The notes beneath the pieces are model-generated. The model was not told the origin of the DNA. It did no database searches and saw nothing but the letters and a program-made list of their open reading frames with translations. DNA of 64,000 bases, taken from Pseudomonas sp. 30_B. Its GTDB lineage: Bacteria; Pseudomonadota; Gammaproteobacteria; Pseudomonadales; Pseudomonadaceae. This document shows positions 34,430-43,215 of the stretch, piece after piece; the first letter of the stretch is position 1, and every line of letters begins with the position of its first letter. Made by a program: the position numbers and the translations under genes. Location of the stretch: NCBI RefSeq assembly GCF_017491605.1, contig NZ_JAFGYY010000022.1:35348-99347 (forward strand). Reading direction: 5' to 3'.

Positions 34430-34885
34430 ATGACCGGCCTGACGTTTCGCCCCGCCGTACCGGATGACGCAGCCCTGTGCATCACCCTCCGCGGATTGAC
34501 GCGAGAGAACGCATTTTCCGAGGAGGAACTGCGCGCACTGGGTATCACCGCCGAATCCTGGAGCCGAGGTATTCAGGACGGCAGCTGCCCGGGTTTCGTG
34601 GCCTGCTGGCAAGGCCGGATGATCGGCTACTGCTTCGGCGACCGGGAGTCGGGGGAAATCGTCGTCCTCGCCCTGCTCCCCGCCTACGAGGGACAGGGAA
34701 TCGGCAAGACCTTGCTCGGGCTGATGACAGAGACGCTCGCGCGCCAAGGACTCAAGCGCCTGTTCCTGGCCTGCTCCAGCGATCCACAGGTTCGCTCCCA
34801 TGGCTTCTATCGCTACCTGGGCTGGGTGCCGACCGGGGAACGGGACGAGTACGGGGACGACATCCTCGAACTCTCCATCGGCTGA
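34430..34885 (+). CDS. GNAT-family N-acetyltransferase
   Basis: 151 residues from ATG 34430. The acetyl-CoA site is in LALLPAYEGQGIGKTLL, a canonical V-x-P-x-x-x-x-x-G-x-G/A motif, with beta4 before it (GEIVVLAL) and YRYLGWVPTGE near the C-terminus. No substrate hint; 43 bp downstream of the ureohydrolase on the same strand, so it may acetylate the amine released by that enzyme (inference). Confidence 0.88.
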   Translation: MTGLTFRPAVPDDAALCITLRGLTRENAFSEEELRALGITAESWSRGIQDGSCPGFVACWQGRMIGYCFGDRESGEIVVLALLPAYEGQGIGKTLLGLMTETLARQGLKRLFLACSSDPQVRSHGFYRYLGWVPTGERDEYGDDILELSIG

Positions 34886-35016
34886 TCACGGCTGTCTAGC
34901 TCTTTTCAGCCTGCGTCGTCCATCTGGGCGACGCCCTCAGCCCCAGCTAAGTTTCGCCTCGTAATCTCCTTCATCACGCCAACAAAGGCGCACGAGACCA
35001 TCGAGGAACCGACCCG

Positions 35017-36753
35017 ATGAAGGACATCACGCTCACGTCGCAGCGGGCTCCGAAATCGCATACCCCATCCATCCACGGCGCATTGCCGGCGGCGGCCTAC
35101 CCGGCGCTGCTGATCGCCTTCGTGGTGTTTTTCCTGGCTCCGCTGGGCGCCCACGGCCTCTGGATACCCGACGAAACCCGCTACGCCCAGGCGGCCCAGG
35201 AACTGCTGAACAGCGGTAACTGGGTGGCCCCGCACTTCATGGGGCTGCGCTATTTCGAGAAGCCCATCGGCGGCTATTGGCTGATCGCCATCGGCCAGGC
35301 ACTGTTCGGCGACAACCTGTTCGGGGCGCGCATCGCCTCGGCGCTGACCTCCGCCGCGACGGTGGGGCTGATCTGGCTGCTGGGCCGCCGGCTGTGGAAC
35401 GACACCTGGAAGAGCTGGACCGCCAGCCTGCTCTACATGAGCTTCGGCCTGGCCGCCGGGCAGGCCGGTTATGCCAACATCGACCCGCAGCTGACACTGT
35501 GGCTCACTCTCGGCCTCGTGGCCTGCTGGTTCGCCCTGGAAGGCGACAACCCGCGGGAACGCTGGGTCGGCTGGGGCCTGCTCGGCGTGGCCTGCGCCAT
35601 GGGTTTCATGACCAAGGGCTTCCTTGCCTGGCTGCTACCGGTGATCGTGGTCGCGCCCTACGCCGTGCTGCACCAGCGCTGGCGCGAGCTGCTCAAGGGC
35701 GGACCGCTGGCGGTCCTGGTGGCCGTGGCGCTGAGCCTGCCCTGGGCCATCCTGGTCCACCAGCGCGAAGCGGATTTCTGGCAGTTCTTCTTCTGGAACG
35801 AACATATCCGCCGCTTCGCCGGCAACAACGCGCAGCACGCCGCGCCCATCTGGTTCTTCGTGCCGCTGCTGTTCGCCGGCGCCCTGCCCTGGACCCTGCT
35901 GGTCGTGCCCGCATTGAAACGGGCCTGGGGCGAGCGCAAGGAGCGACGCACCGCCTTCCTGTCCCTCTGGTTCGCCATGCCCTTCCTGTTCTTCAGCCTG
36001 AGCAAGGGCAAGCTGCCGACCTACATCCTGCCGTGCTTCGTGCCGCTGGCGCTGTTGATGGCCAACAGCCTGGTGGACAAGCTGCGGCAGAACGACCTGC
36101 TCGCGCTTACCCGCAACGGGCTGCTCAACCTGGGCCTGGGTGGCGCCGCCCTGCTCGGCCTGATCGGCATCCAGGTCGTGCACCCGGTCTACACCCACCA
36201 GCCCCTACAAGTCGCCCTGGCCCTGGTGGTATGCCTGGCCTGGGCGGTCTGCGGCTTCATCCAGTGGAAGCGTCCGGTGCACTACTGGTTCGCCCCGGCG
36301 TTCGGCCTCTGGGTGCTGGTCGCGTTGCTGCCCGCGGCGATGCCCTTATCGGTGGTCGACAACAAGATGCCGGACACCTTCATCGCCCGCCATCTGGACG
36401 CCCTGAAGGCGTCGAAGACCCTGCTCAGCAATGAACTAGGCGCTGCATCGGCGCTGGCATGGCGGCTGGACCGCAGCGACGTAGACCTGCTCGACGTGCA
36501 GGGCGAGCTGCAGTACGGCCTCTCGTACCCCGACGCCGCGGATCGGAAAGTCACCACCGAGCACATGCCGCAATGGCTGGCCCAGCACACTGCCCAGGGG
36601 CCCGTCGGCATCCTCCTGAACCTTTCCGGAAAATCCGGCGGCGCCGTGCCGGCGTGGATACCGCCTGGCGCGGAGGTCTATCGGGAGAACAATCTGCTCA
36701 TCGTGATTGCGAAGGCCCAGGCCAGCCCATCTGCGAACACACCCCAGGGCTGA
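35017..36753 (+). CDS. ArnT-like glycosyltransferase family 39/83 membrane protein
   Basis: 578 residues, about eleven to twelve TM helices. The first periplasmic loop has the IPDETRYAQAAQELLNSGNWVAP motif with the catalytic acidic pair (D-E) of C-type lipid-carrier glycosyltransferases, followed by the FEKP(I/P)GGYW motif; both are shared with ArnT (aminoarabinose transfer to lipid A). The usual arn operon partners (arnB, C, A, D, E, F) are absent, so this is an orphan paralogue with an undefined undecaprenyl-phosphate sugar donor. Start ATG 35017 is preceded by weak purines (GACCCG). Confidence 0.88.
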   Translation: MKDITLTSQRAPKSHTPSIHGALPAAAYPALLIAFVVFFLAPLGAHGLWIPDETRYAQAAQELLNSGNWVAPHFMGLRYFEKPIGGYWLIAIGQALFGDNLFGARIASALTSAATVGLIWLLGRRLWNDTWKSWTASLLYMSFGLAAGQAGYANIDPQLTLWLTLGLVACWFALEGDNPRERWVGWGLLGVACAMGFMTKGFLAWLLPVIVVAPYAVLHQRWRELLKGGPLAVLVAVALSLPWAILVHQREADFWQFFFWNEHIRRFAGNNAQHAAPIWFFVPLLFAGALPWTLLVVPALKRAWGERKERRTAFLSLWFAMPFLFFSLSKGKLPTYILPCFVPLALLMANSLVDKLRQNDLLALTRNGLLNLGLGGAALLGLIGIQVVHPVYTHQPLQVALALVVCLAWAVCGFIQWKRPVHYWFAPAFGLWVLVALLPAAMPLSVVDNKMPDTFIARHLDALKASKTLLSNELGAASALAWRLDRSDVDLLDVQGELQYGLSYPDAADRKVTTEHMPQWLAQHTAQGPVGILLNLSGKSGGAVPAWIPPGAEVYRENNLLIVIAKAQASPSANTPQG

Positions 36754-36848
36754 GCCCGCCGCTGCGCCGGTTCAGGCAGAAAGTGCCGGACCCGCGCCAG
36801 GGGCAGCGACCGTCGCGGAGCGTTTTCTTCCCTGCAGCCAAACAACAA

Positions 36849-36867
36849 GGCCCGCGAAAAGCGGGCC
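36849..36867. terminator. Bidirectional terminator between convergent genes
   Basis: GGCCCGC (36849-36855), loop GAAAA, GCGGGCC (36861-36867). Rightward tail CTTTGG; leftward tail TTGTTGTTT. It ends both the glycosyltransferase and the glycine-zipper genes. Confidence 0.7.
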
Positions 36868-36886
36868 CTTTGGCCAAGCACCCGAC

Positions 36887-37297
36887 TTACTTGTGCTTAT
36901 GTTTGTGCTTGTGGCTGGACTTGTGGTGGTCGTGGTTGTCGTCATCCGCCAGGTTGTTGCCAATGGCGCTGCCCGCTGCGCCACCCAGCCCGGCACCGAT
37001 GGCGCCTCCGGTCGAGCCACCCACCTTGTTGCCAATCACTTGACCGCCTGCAGCGCCAAGGCCACCGCCGATGGCCGCTTCGGTTTTCTTGCCGTCCTTT
37101 GCCGACATCGCGCCCCCTGCGGCGCCACCGACACCCGCGCCGATCGCCGCGCCGGTGCTTCCACCCACCGCCTGGCCAACCACGCTTCCCAAGGCGCCAC
37201 CGACGCCACCACCGACCGCCGTGTTGGTGGTTTCCCCGGCAATGACGCCCTGCGATGCCAGAACAGTGAATGCCAATGCAGCGAATGATCTGCGCAT
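36887..37297 (-). CDS. Exported glycine-zipper protein with His/Lys-rich tail
   Basis: 136 residues from ATG 37297. A signal peptide (RRSFAALAFTVLASQGVIAGE) precedes about 90 residues of glycine-zipper repeats (GGGVGGALGSVVGQ, GSTGAAIGAGVGGAAGG, GGGLGAAGGQVIG, GGAIGAGLGGAAGSAIGN), which form close-packed membrane-inserting helices. The last 19 residues are D/H/K-rich: DDDNHDHH then alternating KH pairs to the end. That tail may bind divalent metal or nucleic acid or polyanions (inference). Family otherwise unknown. Internal 30-bp-scale repetition is visible at DNA level. Confidence 0.85.
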   Translation of the reverse strand: MRRSFAALAFTVLASQGVIAGETTNTAVGGGVGGALGSVVGQAVGGSTGAAIGAGVGGAAGGAMSAKDGKKTEAAIGGGLGAAGGQVIGNKVGGSTGGAIGAGLGGAAGSAIGNNLADDDNHDHHKSSHKHKHKHK

Positions 37298-37513
37298 GAT
37301 TCGAACCTCCAACTGTATACAAGAGGCAAAAGTCTGTAGCAGGTCAGGCTGCGGGACAACGCTTCCCAGGCGGTTCATGGACATGGATCAATCATCTGGC
37401 CGGGAAGGCGGCCGCTGGTCGGGCCAGAGGCCAAGGATTGCGCCGGCTCGTGGGGGCGAACGCCCGCCAGCGCCAGGCTCAAGGCCTGGCGCCGGTTCGA
37501 TCAGACGCTGCGC

Positions 37514-39097
37514 TCACTCATCGTCGCGCGCGGGAATCCACCATTCCTCGCCCCGCACCGTGCGGATGTATTCCGGCCAGCGGAAGCGGTGCGGCACCTG
37601 GAAGTCCTTCGGCAGCAGCGGTGCCTGCCACTGCGTGCCACCGATGCCACCGCCGGTGCGTTCGTTGAACTCGCGGGTGGCCTCGGCCAGCAGGTCGGGC
37701 TCGGTGAACAGCTCGATCAGGGTGCTGCCGATGGTCTTCGACGCCACCTCGATCATCGGGTCGATGGTCTCGCGGATGCCGCCCAGCGCGTTGGCGACCC
37801 AGTCCGGGTAGGTGTAGCCGGCCGGCGCGCTGAGCATCGGCCGCGCCACGTAGAGGCGCACGGTCGGGCAATGCCAGGTGTACTCGGGGTAGTCGTCGGA
37901 GGTCAGGTACTTCTGCCAGGCCGGCATCTGCAGGCGCAGCTGACGCTCGCACTCCTGCGGCTCGATCAGGGCTTCGGTGGCCGGCAGGAAGGGTTCCTCC
38001 ATCGGTTCGAGGCCGAGGTTGCTCTGGATCTCGCGGGCGACTGCAATCGCCGCTTCGCCCCAGGTCGGCGCACCGACCTGCGCCAGGTTGTCGTAGCAGG
38101 CCTGGGCCAGCGCGTGGTTGGCCAGGCCGCCACGGGACTTGCAGACCCAGGTTTTCTTCCACTTGCAGCCGGTGGCCATGGCGGCTGCGGCGGCGTTGTT
38201 GTCCATCACCGTGGAAATGGTCTCGGCCTGCTCGATGGAGTCGCAGCGCAGCAGGTACTGGATCTGCGAGATGTGCGGCGGCAGGTTGTCGGCGGTGGCC
38301 TGCCCTGCGGTAAGGATGGCTTCGTTGAAGCTCCACAGGCCGGTGAACGGCAGCGTCGAGCGGCGCAGGCTTTCGTTCAGGGTGTAGAAGTGCACCAGCG
38401 CATCGTTGGCGCCGGGAGCACGAGCCGCCAGGTGGTTCTGCGGAATCGGGCTGTAGCGGTCGGCGGCGATCCAGTTCTGCGGGTCTTCGCAGGTGAAGGT
38501 GTAGATGTACGAGTAGGCAATGCCGCAGTGAGTGTCCCAGGTGGTGGTGTTGTTCAGCGGCAGCATGTAGGTGGGGTGGAAGCTGACGGCCGCGTCGATG
38601 TCGTCGTAGTAGCCCTTGGCGGCATGCACCGGCTTGGAGGCGCGGAGCTTTTCCGCCGGCTCGCCGAAGAACTTGATGGTGCCCTTGACGCCGAATTCCA
38701 GCATCGCCGCCTTGGCCGCCAGCACGCCGCCCAGAGCGCTCATGCCCAGCGCGGAGTGCGGGTCGGTGTGGCCCGGCGCGTACTTCGACAGCCCCTCGCG
38801 CGGCATCTGCCGGGTGGCCGCCGCCTGGCAGTTGCCGGGCACCGCATCGTACTCGGCATAGGTGGCGAGCACCGGGCCCTCGCCATTGCTGAAGGTGGCG
38901 ACGAAGGCGGTGGGCATGCCGCCGCTGCCCTCTTCCACCGTGAAGCCTTCCTTGCGCAGCAGTTCCACGTACCAGGCACAGGACTTGTACTCGCGGAAGG
39001 CCGGCTCGGCGAAATGCCAGATCACCTGGTGCCAGTCGGACAGCTGCTGGCGGTGCTCGTCGATCCATTGCTGGACGTAGGCCTTGAACTTCGACAT
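37514..39097 (-). CDS. M20 family amidohydrolase (AbgB-like)
   Basis: 527 residues from ATG 39097, with AGGAAG seven bases upstream. Peptidase M20 features: WHFAEPAFREYKS, the TYAEYDAVPG motif (metal Asp), GHTDPHSALGMSALGG, and FFGEPAEKLRASKP (metal Glu). AbgB-type enzymes cleave p-aminobenzoyl-glutamate or similar N-acyl amino acids. The enzyme is divergent from a GcvA-like LysR gene across a 131-bp spacer with an inverted repeat, the normal arrangement for an inducible hydrolase. Substrate not determined. Confidence 0.87.
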   Translation of the reverse strand: MSKFKAYVQQWIDEHRQQLSDWHQVIWHFAEPAFREYKSCAWYVELLRKEGFTVEEGSGGMPTAFVATFSNGEGPVLATYAEYDAVPGNCQAAATRQMPREGLSKYAPGHTDPHSALGMSALGGVLAAKAAMLEFGVKGTIKFFGEPAEKLRASKPVHAAKGYYDDIDAAVSFHPTYMLPLNNTTTWDTHCGIAYSYIYTFTCEDPQNWIAADRYSPIPQNHLAARAPGANDALVHFYTLNESLRRSTLPFTGLWSFNEAILTAGQATADNLPPHISQIQYLLRCDSIEQAETISTVMDNNAAAAAMATGCKWKKTWVCKSRGGLANHALAQACYDNLAQVGAPTWGEAAIAVAREIQSNLGLEPMEEPFLPATEALIEPQECERQLRLQMPAWQKYLTSDDYPEYTWHCPTVRLYVARPMLSAPAGYTYPDWVANALGGIRETIDPMIEVASKTIGSTLIELFTEPDLLAEATREFNERTGGGIGGTQWQAPLLPKDFQVPHRFRWPEYIRTVRGEEWWIPARDDE

Positions 39098-39143
39098 GGC
39101 GGGCTTCCTCATCGTTGCCTGTTGTGGTTGTCGTGTGGCCTAG

Positions 39144-39210
39144 TATTGGTGAAGCAGAATTCACAACAAGCGAAACAATTTGGCTAGTTTGTCCAGATAG
39201 TTTCACCAAT
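39144..39210. promoter_or_regulatory. Inverted repeats in the amidohydrolase-LysR divergent promoter
   Basis: ATTGGTGAA (39144-39152) and its exact complement TTCACCAAT (39202-39210) bracket a 49-bp AT-rich stretch between the divergent genes. Spacing of about six helical turns suits two LysR dimer sites and DNA looping. Confidence 0.55.
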
Positions 39211-39228
39211 TGCCGACCAGGAAACCCC

Positions 39229-40167
39229 ATGCACTTTCCCTCGATGACCGCCCTGCGCGCGCTGGATGCCGTGGCCCGGCTGGGCAGCGTGTCCGCCGCC
39301 GCGACGGAGCTGAACCTCACCCGCAGCGCAGTCAGCCACCGCATCGCGACCCTGGAGGAGCGCCTGGGCTTCGCCCTGACCGAGCGCACCGGACGCGGCG
39401 TGCGCCTCACCTGGCGGGGCGAGCGCTACGCCCGCGACGTGCGGCGCATCCTCGCCGAGGTACAACTGGCCGGCAGCAGCTTCGACGAAAAGCAGGTCAT
39501 CGGCCGCCTCTGCATCAGTTGCAATCCGGGCTTCGCCACCTACTGGCTGTGCCAGCACCTGGGCGACTTCCTCGCGCAGTACCCGCAGGTGCAACTGCAC
39601 GTGGTCACGCCCCGCACACCGCAGGACACCAGCGCGGCGGAGGCCGACCTGTTCATCGCCTACGGCACCGGCGACTGGCCCAACCAGATCGTCGAGCCCA
39701 TCGTCGCCCTGCACTTCTTCCCGGTGTGCAGCCCGCGGCTGCTCAACGCCCGCAACGGCCTGAAATCACCGGGCGACCTGGCCGGCCAGACGCTGCTGCA
39801 CATGAACGACTTCGCCGACTGGCGCCTGTGGCTGGGCGCGGTCGGCGCGCGGGACATCGAGTTCACCTCCGGCGTGCTGTTCGCCGACGCCACCAGCACC
39901 ATCGCCGCCTGCATCGCCGGCCAGGGCGTGGCCATCGGCGACAACCTGCTCAGCGGCGACGCCCTGAGCCGTGGCCTGCTGGTGCGCCCTTTCGACATCA
40001 CCATCCAGTCCAACCGCGGCTACTTCCTGGTGACCGACCCGCTGAAGGCCGAGCGGGCCGTGGTGAAGGCCTTCAGCGAATGGCTCAAGGCCCGTGTCGC
40101 CAGCACCACCCAGAGCGCCATCGACCTGGACCAGCCGCCGCTGGCGTTCCCGCAGGAGAACCCGTGA
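39229..40167 (+). CDS. LysR-family regulator (GcvA-like)
   Basis: 312 residues from ATG 39229, preceded by AGGAA. The HTH is SMTALRALDAVARLGSVSAAATELNLTRSAVSHRIATLEERLG (quoted in outline), typical of the GcvA/AmpR branch. The effector domain contains ISCNPGFATYWLCQHLGDF and VCSPRLLNARNG. Divergent from the M20 amidohydrolase, its probable target. Convergent with the OYE gene, 19 bp apart. Confidence 0.92.
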   Translation: MHFPSMTALRALDAVARLGSVSAAATELNLTRSAVSHRIATLEERLGFALTERTGRGVRLTWRGERYARDVRRILAEVQLAGSSFDEKQVIGRLCISCNPGFATYWLCQHLGDFLAQYPQVQLHVVTPRTPQDTSAAEADLFIAYGTGDWPNQIVEPIVALHFFPVCSPRLLNARNGLKSPGDLAGQTLLHMNDFADWRLWLGAVGARDIEFTSGVLFADATSTIAACIAGQGVAIGDNLLSGDALSRGLLVRPFDITIQSNRGYFLVTDPLKAERAVVKAFSEWLKARVASTTQSAIDLDQPPLAFPQENP

Positions 40168-40186
40168 GGCGGTGACACGGCCCGGG

Positions 40187-41299
40187 TCATTGGACGGCCA
40201 GGCGGGGGTAATCGGTGAGGCCAACGGCGCCGCCGCCGAACAGGGTTTCGCGCTGGTGCGCATTGAGCGGCGCGCCCTGGCGCAGGCGTTCGGGCAGGTC
40301 GGGGTTGGCGACGAAGGGCCGGCCGAAGGCGATCAGGTCCGCCCAGCCTTCGTTCAACGCTGCATTGGCGCGTTCGGCGGTGTACTTGCCGGCGTAGATC
40401 AGGGTGCCGGGGAAGACTTCGCGCAGGCGCCGCTTGAATGCCAGCGGCATGTGCGGGGCGTCGTCCCAGTCGGCTTCGGCGATATGGATGTAGCCCACAC
40501 CGATCTCGCCCAGCAGGCGCGCGGCGGCCAGATAAGTCGTTTCCGGGTCGGCGTCGACGCAACCGTTGAGGGTGGTCAGCGGCGCCAGGCGGATGCCGAC
40601 GCGGCTCTTGTCGCCGGTGCCTTCAATCAGCGCCCGGGCCACTTCACCGAGGAAGCGCAGGCGGTTCTCCAGCGAGCCGCCGTACTGGTCAGTGCGGTCG
40701 TTGGCGTTGGAGTCGATGAACTGGTTGACCAGGTAGCCATTGGCGGCGTGCAGCTCGACGCCATCGAAACCGGCAGCCATGGCATTGCGCGCGGCCTGGC
40801 GGTATTCGTCGACGATGCCCTGGATTTCCTCGGTCTTCAGTGCGCGCGGTTTAGAAGCCTGGACGAAACCGGGAGTGCCGTCGGTCTCGGCGACGAAGAC
40901 GTTGACGCCTTCGGCCTGCAGGGCCGACGAGGACACCGGGGACTGCCCGTCGAGCAGGCTGATGTGGCTCAGCCGGCCGACATGCCAGAGCTGGGCGAAG
41001 ATGCGCCCACCGGCGGCGTGTACCGCCTGGGTGACCTTGCGCCAACCGGCAACCTGGGCCGGCGAATGGATGCCCGGCGTCCAGGCGTAGCCCTTGCCCA
41101 GCGGGGAAATCCAGGTGCCCTCGCTGACGATCAGGCCGGCGCTGGCGCGCTGGGCGTAGTACTCGGCCATCAGCTCGTTGGGCACGTCGCCCGGCTGGCT
41201 GGCGCGGGAACGGGTCATCGGCGGCATGACGATGCGGTTGGGCAGTTCGAGGCCGCCCAGGGCATGGGATTGGAACAGCGGGGATGCATTCTCAGACAT
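40187..41299 (-). CDS. Old yellow enzyme family alkene reductase (NemA/XenB-like)
   Basis: 370 residues from ATG 41299. FMN TIM-barrel of the OYE class: NRIVMPPMTRSRA near the N-terminus, AQLWHVGRLSH (FMN contact), GFDGVELHAANGYLVNQFID with the HxAN substrate-binding His/Asn pair, and NDRTDQYGGSLENRLRF. These enzymes reduce activated C=C bonds or nitro groups with NAD(P)H. Its start overlaps the end of the LLM gene by 8 bp, so translation is coupled. Third gene of the AKR-LLM-OYE operon. Confidence 0.92.
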   Translation of the reverse strand: MSENASPLFQSHALGGLELPNRIVMPPMTRSRASQPGDVPNELMAEYYAQRASAGLIVSEGTWISPLGKGYAWTPGIHSPAQVAGWRKVTQAVHAAGGRIFAQLWHVGRLSHISLLDGQSPVSSSALQAEGVNVFVAETDGTPGFVQASKPRALKTEEIQGIVDEYRQAARNAMAAGFDGVELHAANGYLVNQFIDSNANDRTDQYGGSLENRLRFLGEVARALIEGTGDKSRVGIRLAPLTTLNGCVDADPETTYLAAARLLGEIGVGYIHIAEADWDDAPHMPLAFKRRLREVFPGTLIYAGKYTAERANAALNEGWADLIAFGRPFVANPDLPERLRQGAPLNAHQRETLFGGGAVGLTDYPRLAVQ

Positions 41300-42260
41300 T
41301 GCAAATCTCCTCCAGCGGCGCGACCGCCGTGGTCGATTGGGCATGGAATTCGGGCAGCACGTACTCGGCGATCTCGTGCAGGGTCTCGTCGAGGGGCCGC
41401 AGGTTGCGCCGCAGTTGCAGGCCGACGTGGTCGACGCCGGCGGCACGCAGCGCGCGCAGTTCGGCGGCCAGCGCGTCGCGGCCGCCACGGAAACCGAAGC
41501 GCCAGCGCCGCAGGGGCTCGTCGGCGCGCTCGGCCAGGTCCAGGTGGATGAAACTCGAATAAGGCTTGGCCCCGGCCACCGCGCGCCAGTTGGCGACGCG
41601 GCGCTGGTGGTCCTCCGGCGTACCGGGATAGGCCAGGCAGCCGTCCAGGTTCGCACCGATCCAGTCCGGGCTCTGCTGCGCCAGCCCCGCCACCAGCAGC
41701 GGCAGCGGTGAAGCCGGCGCCGGCAGCACGGCCATGCCTTCGGGCAGGCTCGACCGCGCGGCATCACGCAGCAGTGCGATCTGCTCGCGGAAGTTGCCGC
41801 CGCGGCCTTCGAAGTCGCGGCCGAACAGCGGGTATTCCACCGGCCGGTCGCCGCTGGCCACGCCGAGCAGCAGGCGGTCGCCGCTCAGACGTTGCACGCT
41901 CGCCGCCGACTTCAGGGTCAGCAGCGGCTCGCGGATCGGCAGCACCACGGCGGCAGTGCCGAGCAGGATGTCGCGGGTCACGCCGGCCAGGTAGCCGAGG
42001 TAGGAAAACACCTCGAAGACCTGGGCGGCGTCGCCGAACGACGGGTCGTAGAGCGGGACGTCGCGCACCCACAGGGCCCGGAAACCGAGGCGGTCGGCCA
42101 GTTGGGCAAGCATCGCGTGCTGCGCCAGGTCCGGCTCGCCGTGACGGCGGCCGGCCTGTTGCCGTGCCCGTTCGCCGGCGGGCGTCCAGTCATTGTCCAG
42201 CGGGGCTTCGAGGCCGACGCTGAAGCCGCCGGCGGTCAGGCGATCAAGGGGTGCGGACAT
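41292..42260 (-). CDS. LLM-class flavin-dependent oxidoreductase
   Basis: 322 residues from ATG 42260; TTG 42269 is in frame. Luciferase-like fold features: RALWVRDVPLYDPSFGD, LGTAAVVLPIREPL, GDRLLLGVASGDRPVEYP. The family uses FMNH2 or F420; in pseudomonads, FMN-dependent monooxygenase is more likely. Second gene of a three-gene reductase operon; only 5 bp separate it from the aldo-keto reductase. Substrate unknown. Confidence 0.88.
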   Translation of the reverse strand: MSAPLDRLTAGGFSVGLEAPLDNDWTPAGERARQQAGRRHGEPDLAQHAMLAQLADRLGFRALWVRDVPLYDPSFGDAAQVFEVFSYLGYLAGVTRDILLGTAAVVLPIREPLLTLKSAASVQRLSGDRLLLGVASGDRPVEYPLFGRDFEGRGGNFREQIALLRDAARSSLPEGMAVLPAPASPLPLLVAGLAQQSPDWIGANLDGCLAYPGTPEDHQRRVANWRAVAGAKPYSSFIHLDLAERADEPLRRWRFGFRGGRDALAAELRALRAAGVDHVGLQLRRNLRPLDETLHEIAEYVLPEFHAQSTTAVAPLEEICNV

Positions 42261-42265
42261 GGCGA

Positions 42266-43069
42266 TCAATCCCAGATCGGAGCCAGGCCTTCCGGGCTGA
42301 CTTCACGGCCGTTGCGTTCCAGCGTGGCGATCTTCGCCATGTCGTCGGCATCCAGGCGCAGCTCCTGGGCGAGCAGATTGCTGGCGAGGTTCTCGCGACG
42401 TGTCGAGGACGGGATCACCGCATAACCCAGCTGCAGCGCCCAGGCCAGGGCGACCTGCGCGACGGTGGCGTTGTGCTTGGCGGCGATCTCGGCCAGCAGC
42501 GGGTCCTTCAGCACCTTGCCGTAGGCCAGGGTCATGTAGGAGGTGACCTTGATGCCCTGCTCTTTCAGGAAGGCGGTCAGCGCCGGGTTCTGCAGGTAGG
42601 GGCTGAGCTCGATCTGGTTGGTGGCGATCTCGCCCTCGCCCACGGCGGCGATGGCCTGGCGGGTCAGGTCGATGTTGAAGTTGGAGATGCCGATCTGGCG
42701 GGTCAGGCCCAGCTTCTTGGCCTCGGCCAGCGCGGCCATGTATTCGGGCAGCTCGACGCCATTGCCCGGCGCCGGCCAGTGGATTAGGGTCAGGTCGACG
42801 TGATCGGTGCGCAGCTTGGCGAGGCTGTCGCGCAGGCTGGGGATCAGTTTGTCGGCGGCGTAGTTCTCCACCCAGATCTTGGTGGTGAGGAACAGCTCGG
42901 AGCGCGGTACGCCGCTCTCGGCAATGGCCTGGCCGATGTCGGCCTCGTTGCCGTAGATCTGCGCGGTGTCGATGGTGCGGTAGCCCAGCTCAAGCGCGGT
43001 GCGTACCGAGTCGATGACAGCTTGGCCAGTCAGACGGAAGGTGCCGAGGCCGAAGGAAGGAATGCTCAT
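42266..43069 (-). CDS. Aldo/keto reductase (DkgB-like)
   Basis: 267 residues from ATG 43069. AKR catalytic tetrad is visible: D in GYRTIDTAQIYGNE, the Tyr of IYGNE, K in LFLTTKIW, H in LTLIHWPAPG. ISNFN and the C-terminal VIPSSTRRENLASN bind the NADPH phosphate. Length and sequence fit 2,5-diketo-D-gluconate reductase B / methylglyoxal reductase types. It is first in an operon with LLM and OYE genes, which together suggest reductive detoxification of electrophilic carbonyls or enones (inference). Confidence 0.92.
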   Translation of the reverse strand: MSIPSFGLGTFRLTGQAVIDSVRTALELGYRTIDTAQIYGNEADIGQAIAESGVPRSELFLTTKIWVENYAADKLIPSLRDSLAKLRTDHVDLTLIHWPAPGNGVELPEYMAALAEAKKLGLTRQIGISNFNIDLTRQAIAAVGEGEIATNQIELSPYLQNPALTAFLKEQGIKVTSYMTLAYGKVLKDPLLAEIAAKHNATVAQVALAWALQLGYAVIPSSTRRENLASNLLAQELRLDADDMAKIATLERNGREVSPEGLAPIWD

Positions 43070-43154
43070 GTTTGGGGCTCCAGGAAGGTTGATCGGTTCC
43101 AATGGAGCCCAGTCTGCCGGCTTCGCCTTGTGCGATTAAGACGCCGGCACGGCA

Positions 43155-43168
43155 AAGTCTTTTGACTT
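43155..43168. promoter_or_regulatory. Short dyad upstream of the aldo/keto reductase operon
   Basis: AAGTC-TTTT-GACTT, perfect, 86 bp upstream of the AKR start and 48 bp downstream of the SRPBCC stop. Candidate operator for the leftward operon; no cognate regulator is adjacent. Confidence 0.35.
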
Positions 43169-43215
43169 CAAATCATGAGTAGCCTTCCAGCACGTGAAAG
43201 CAGCGCAATAACTGA

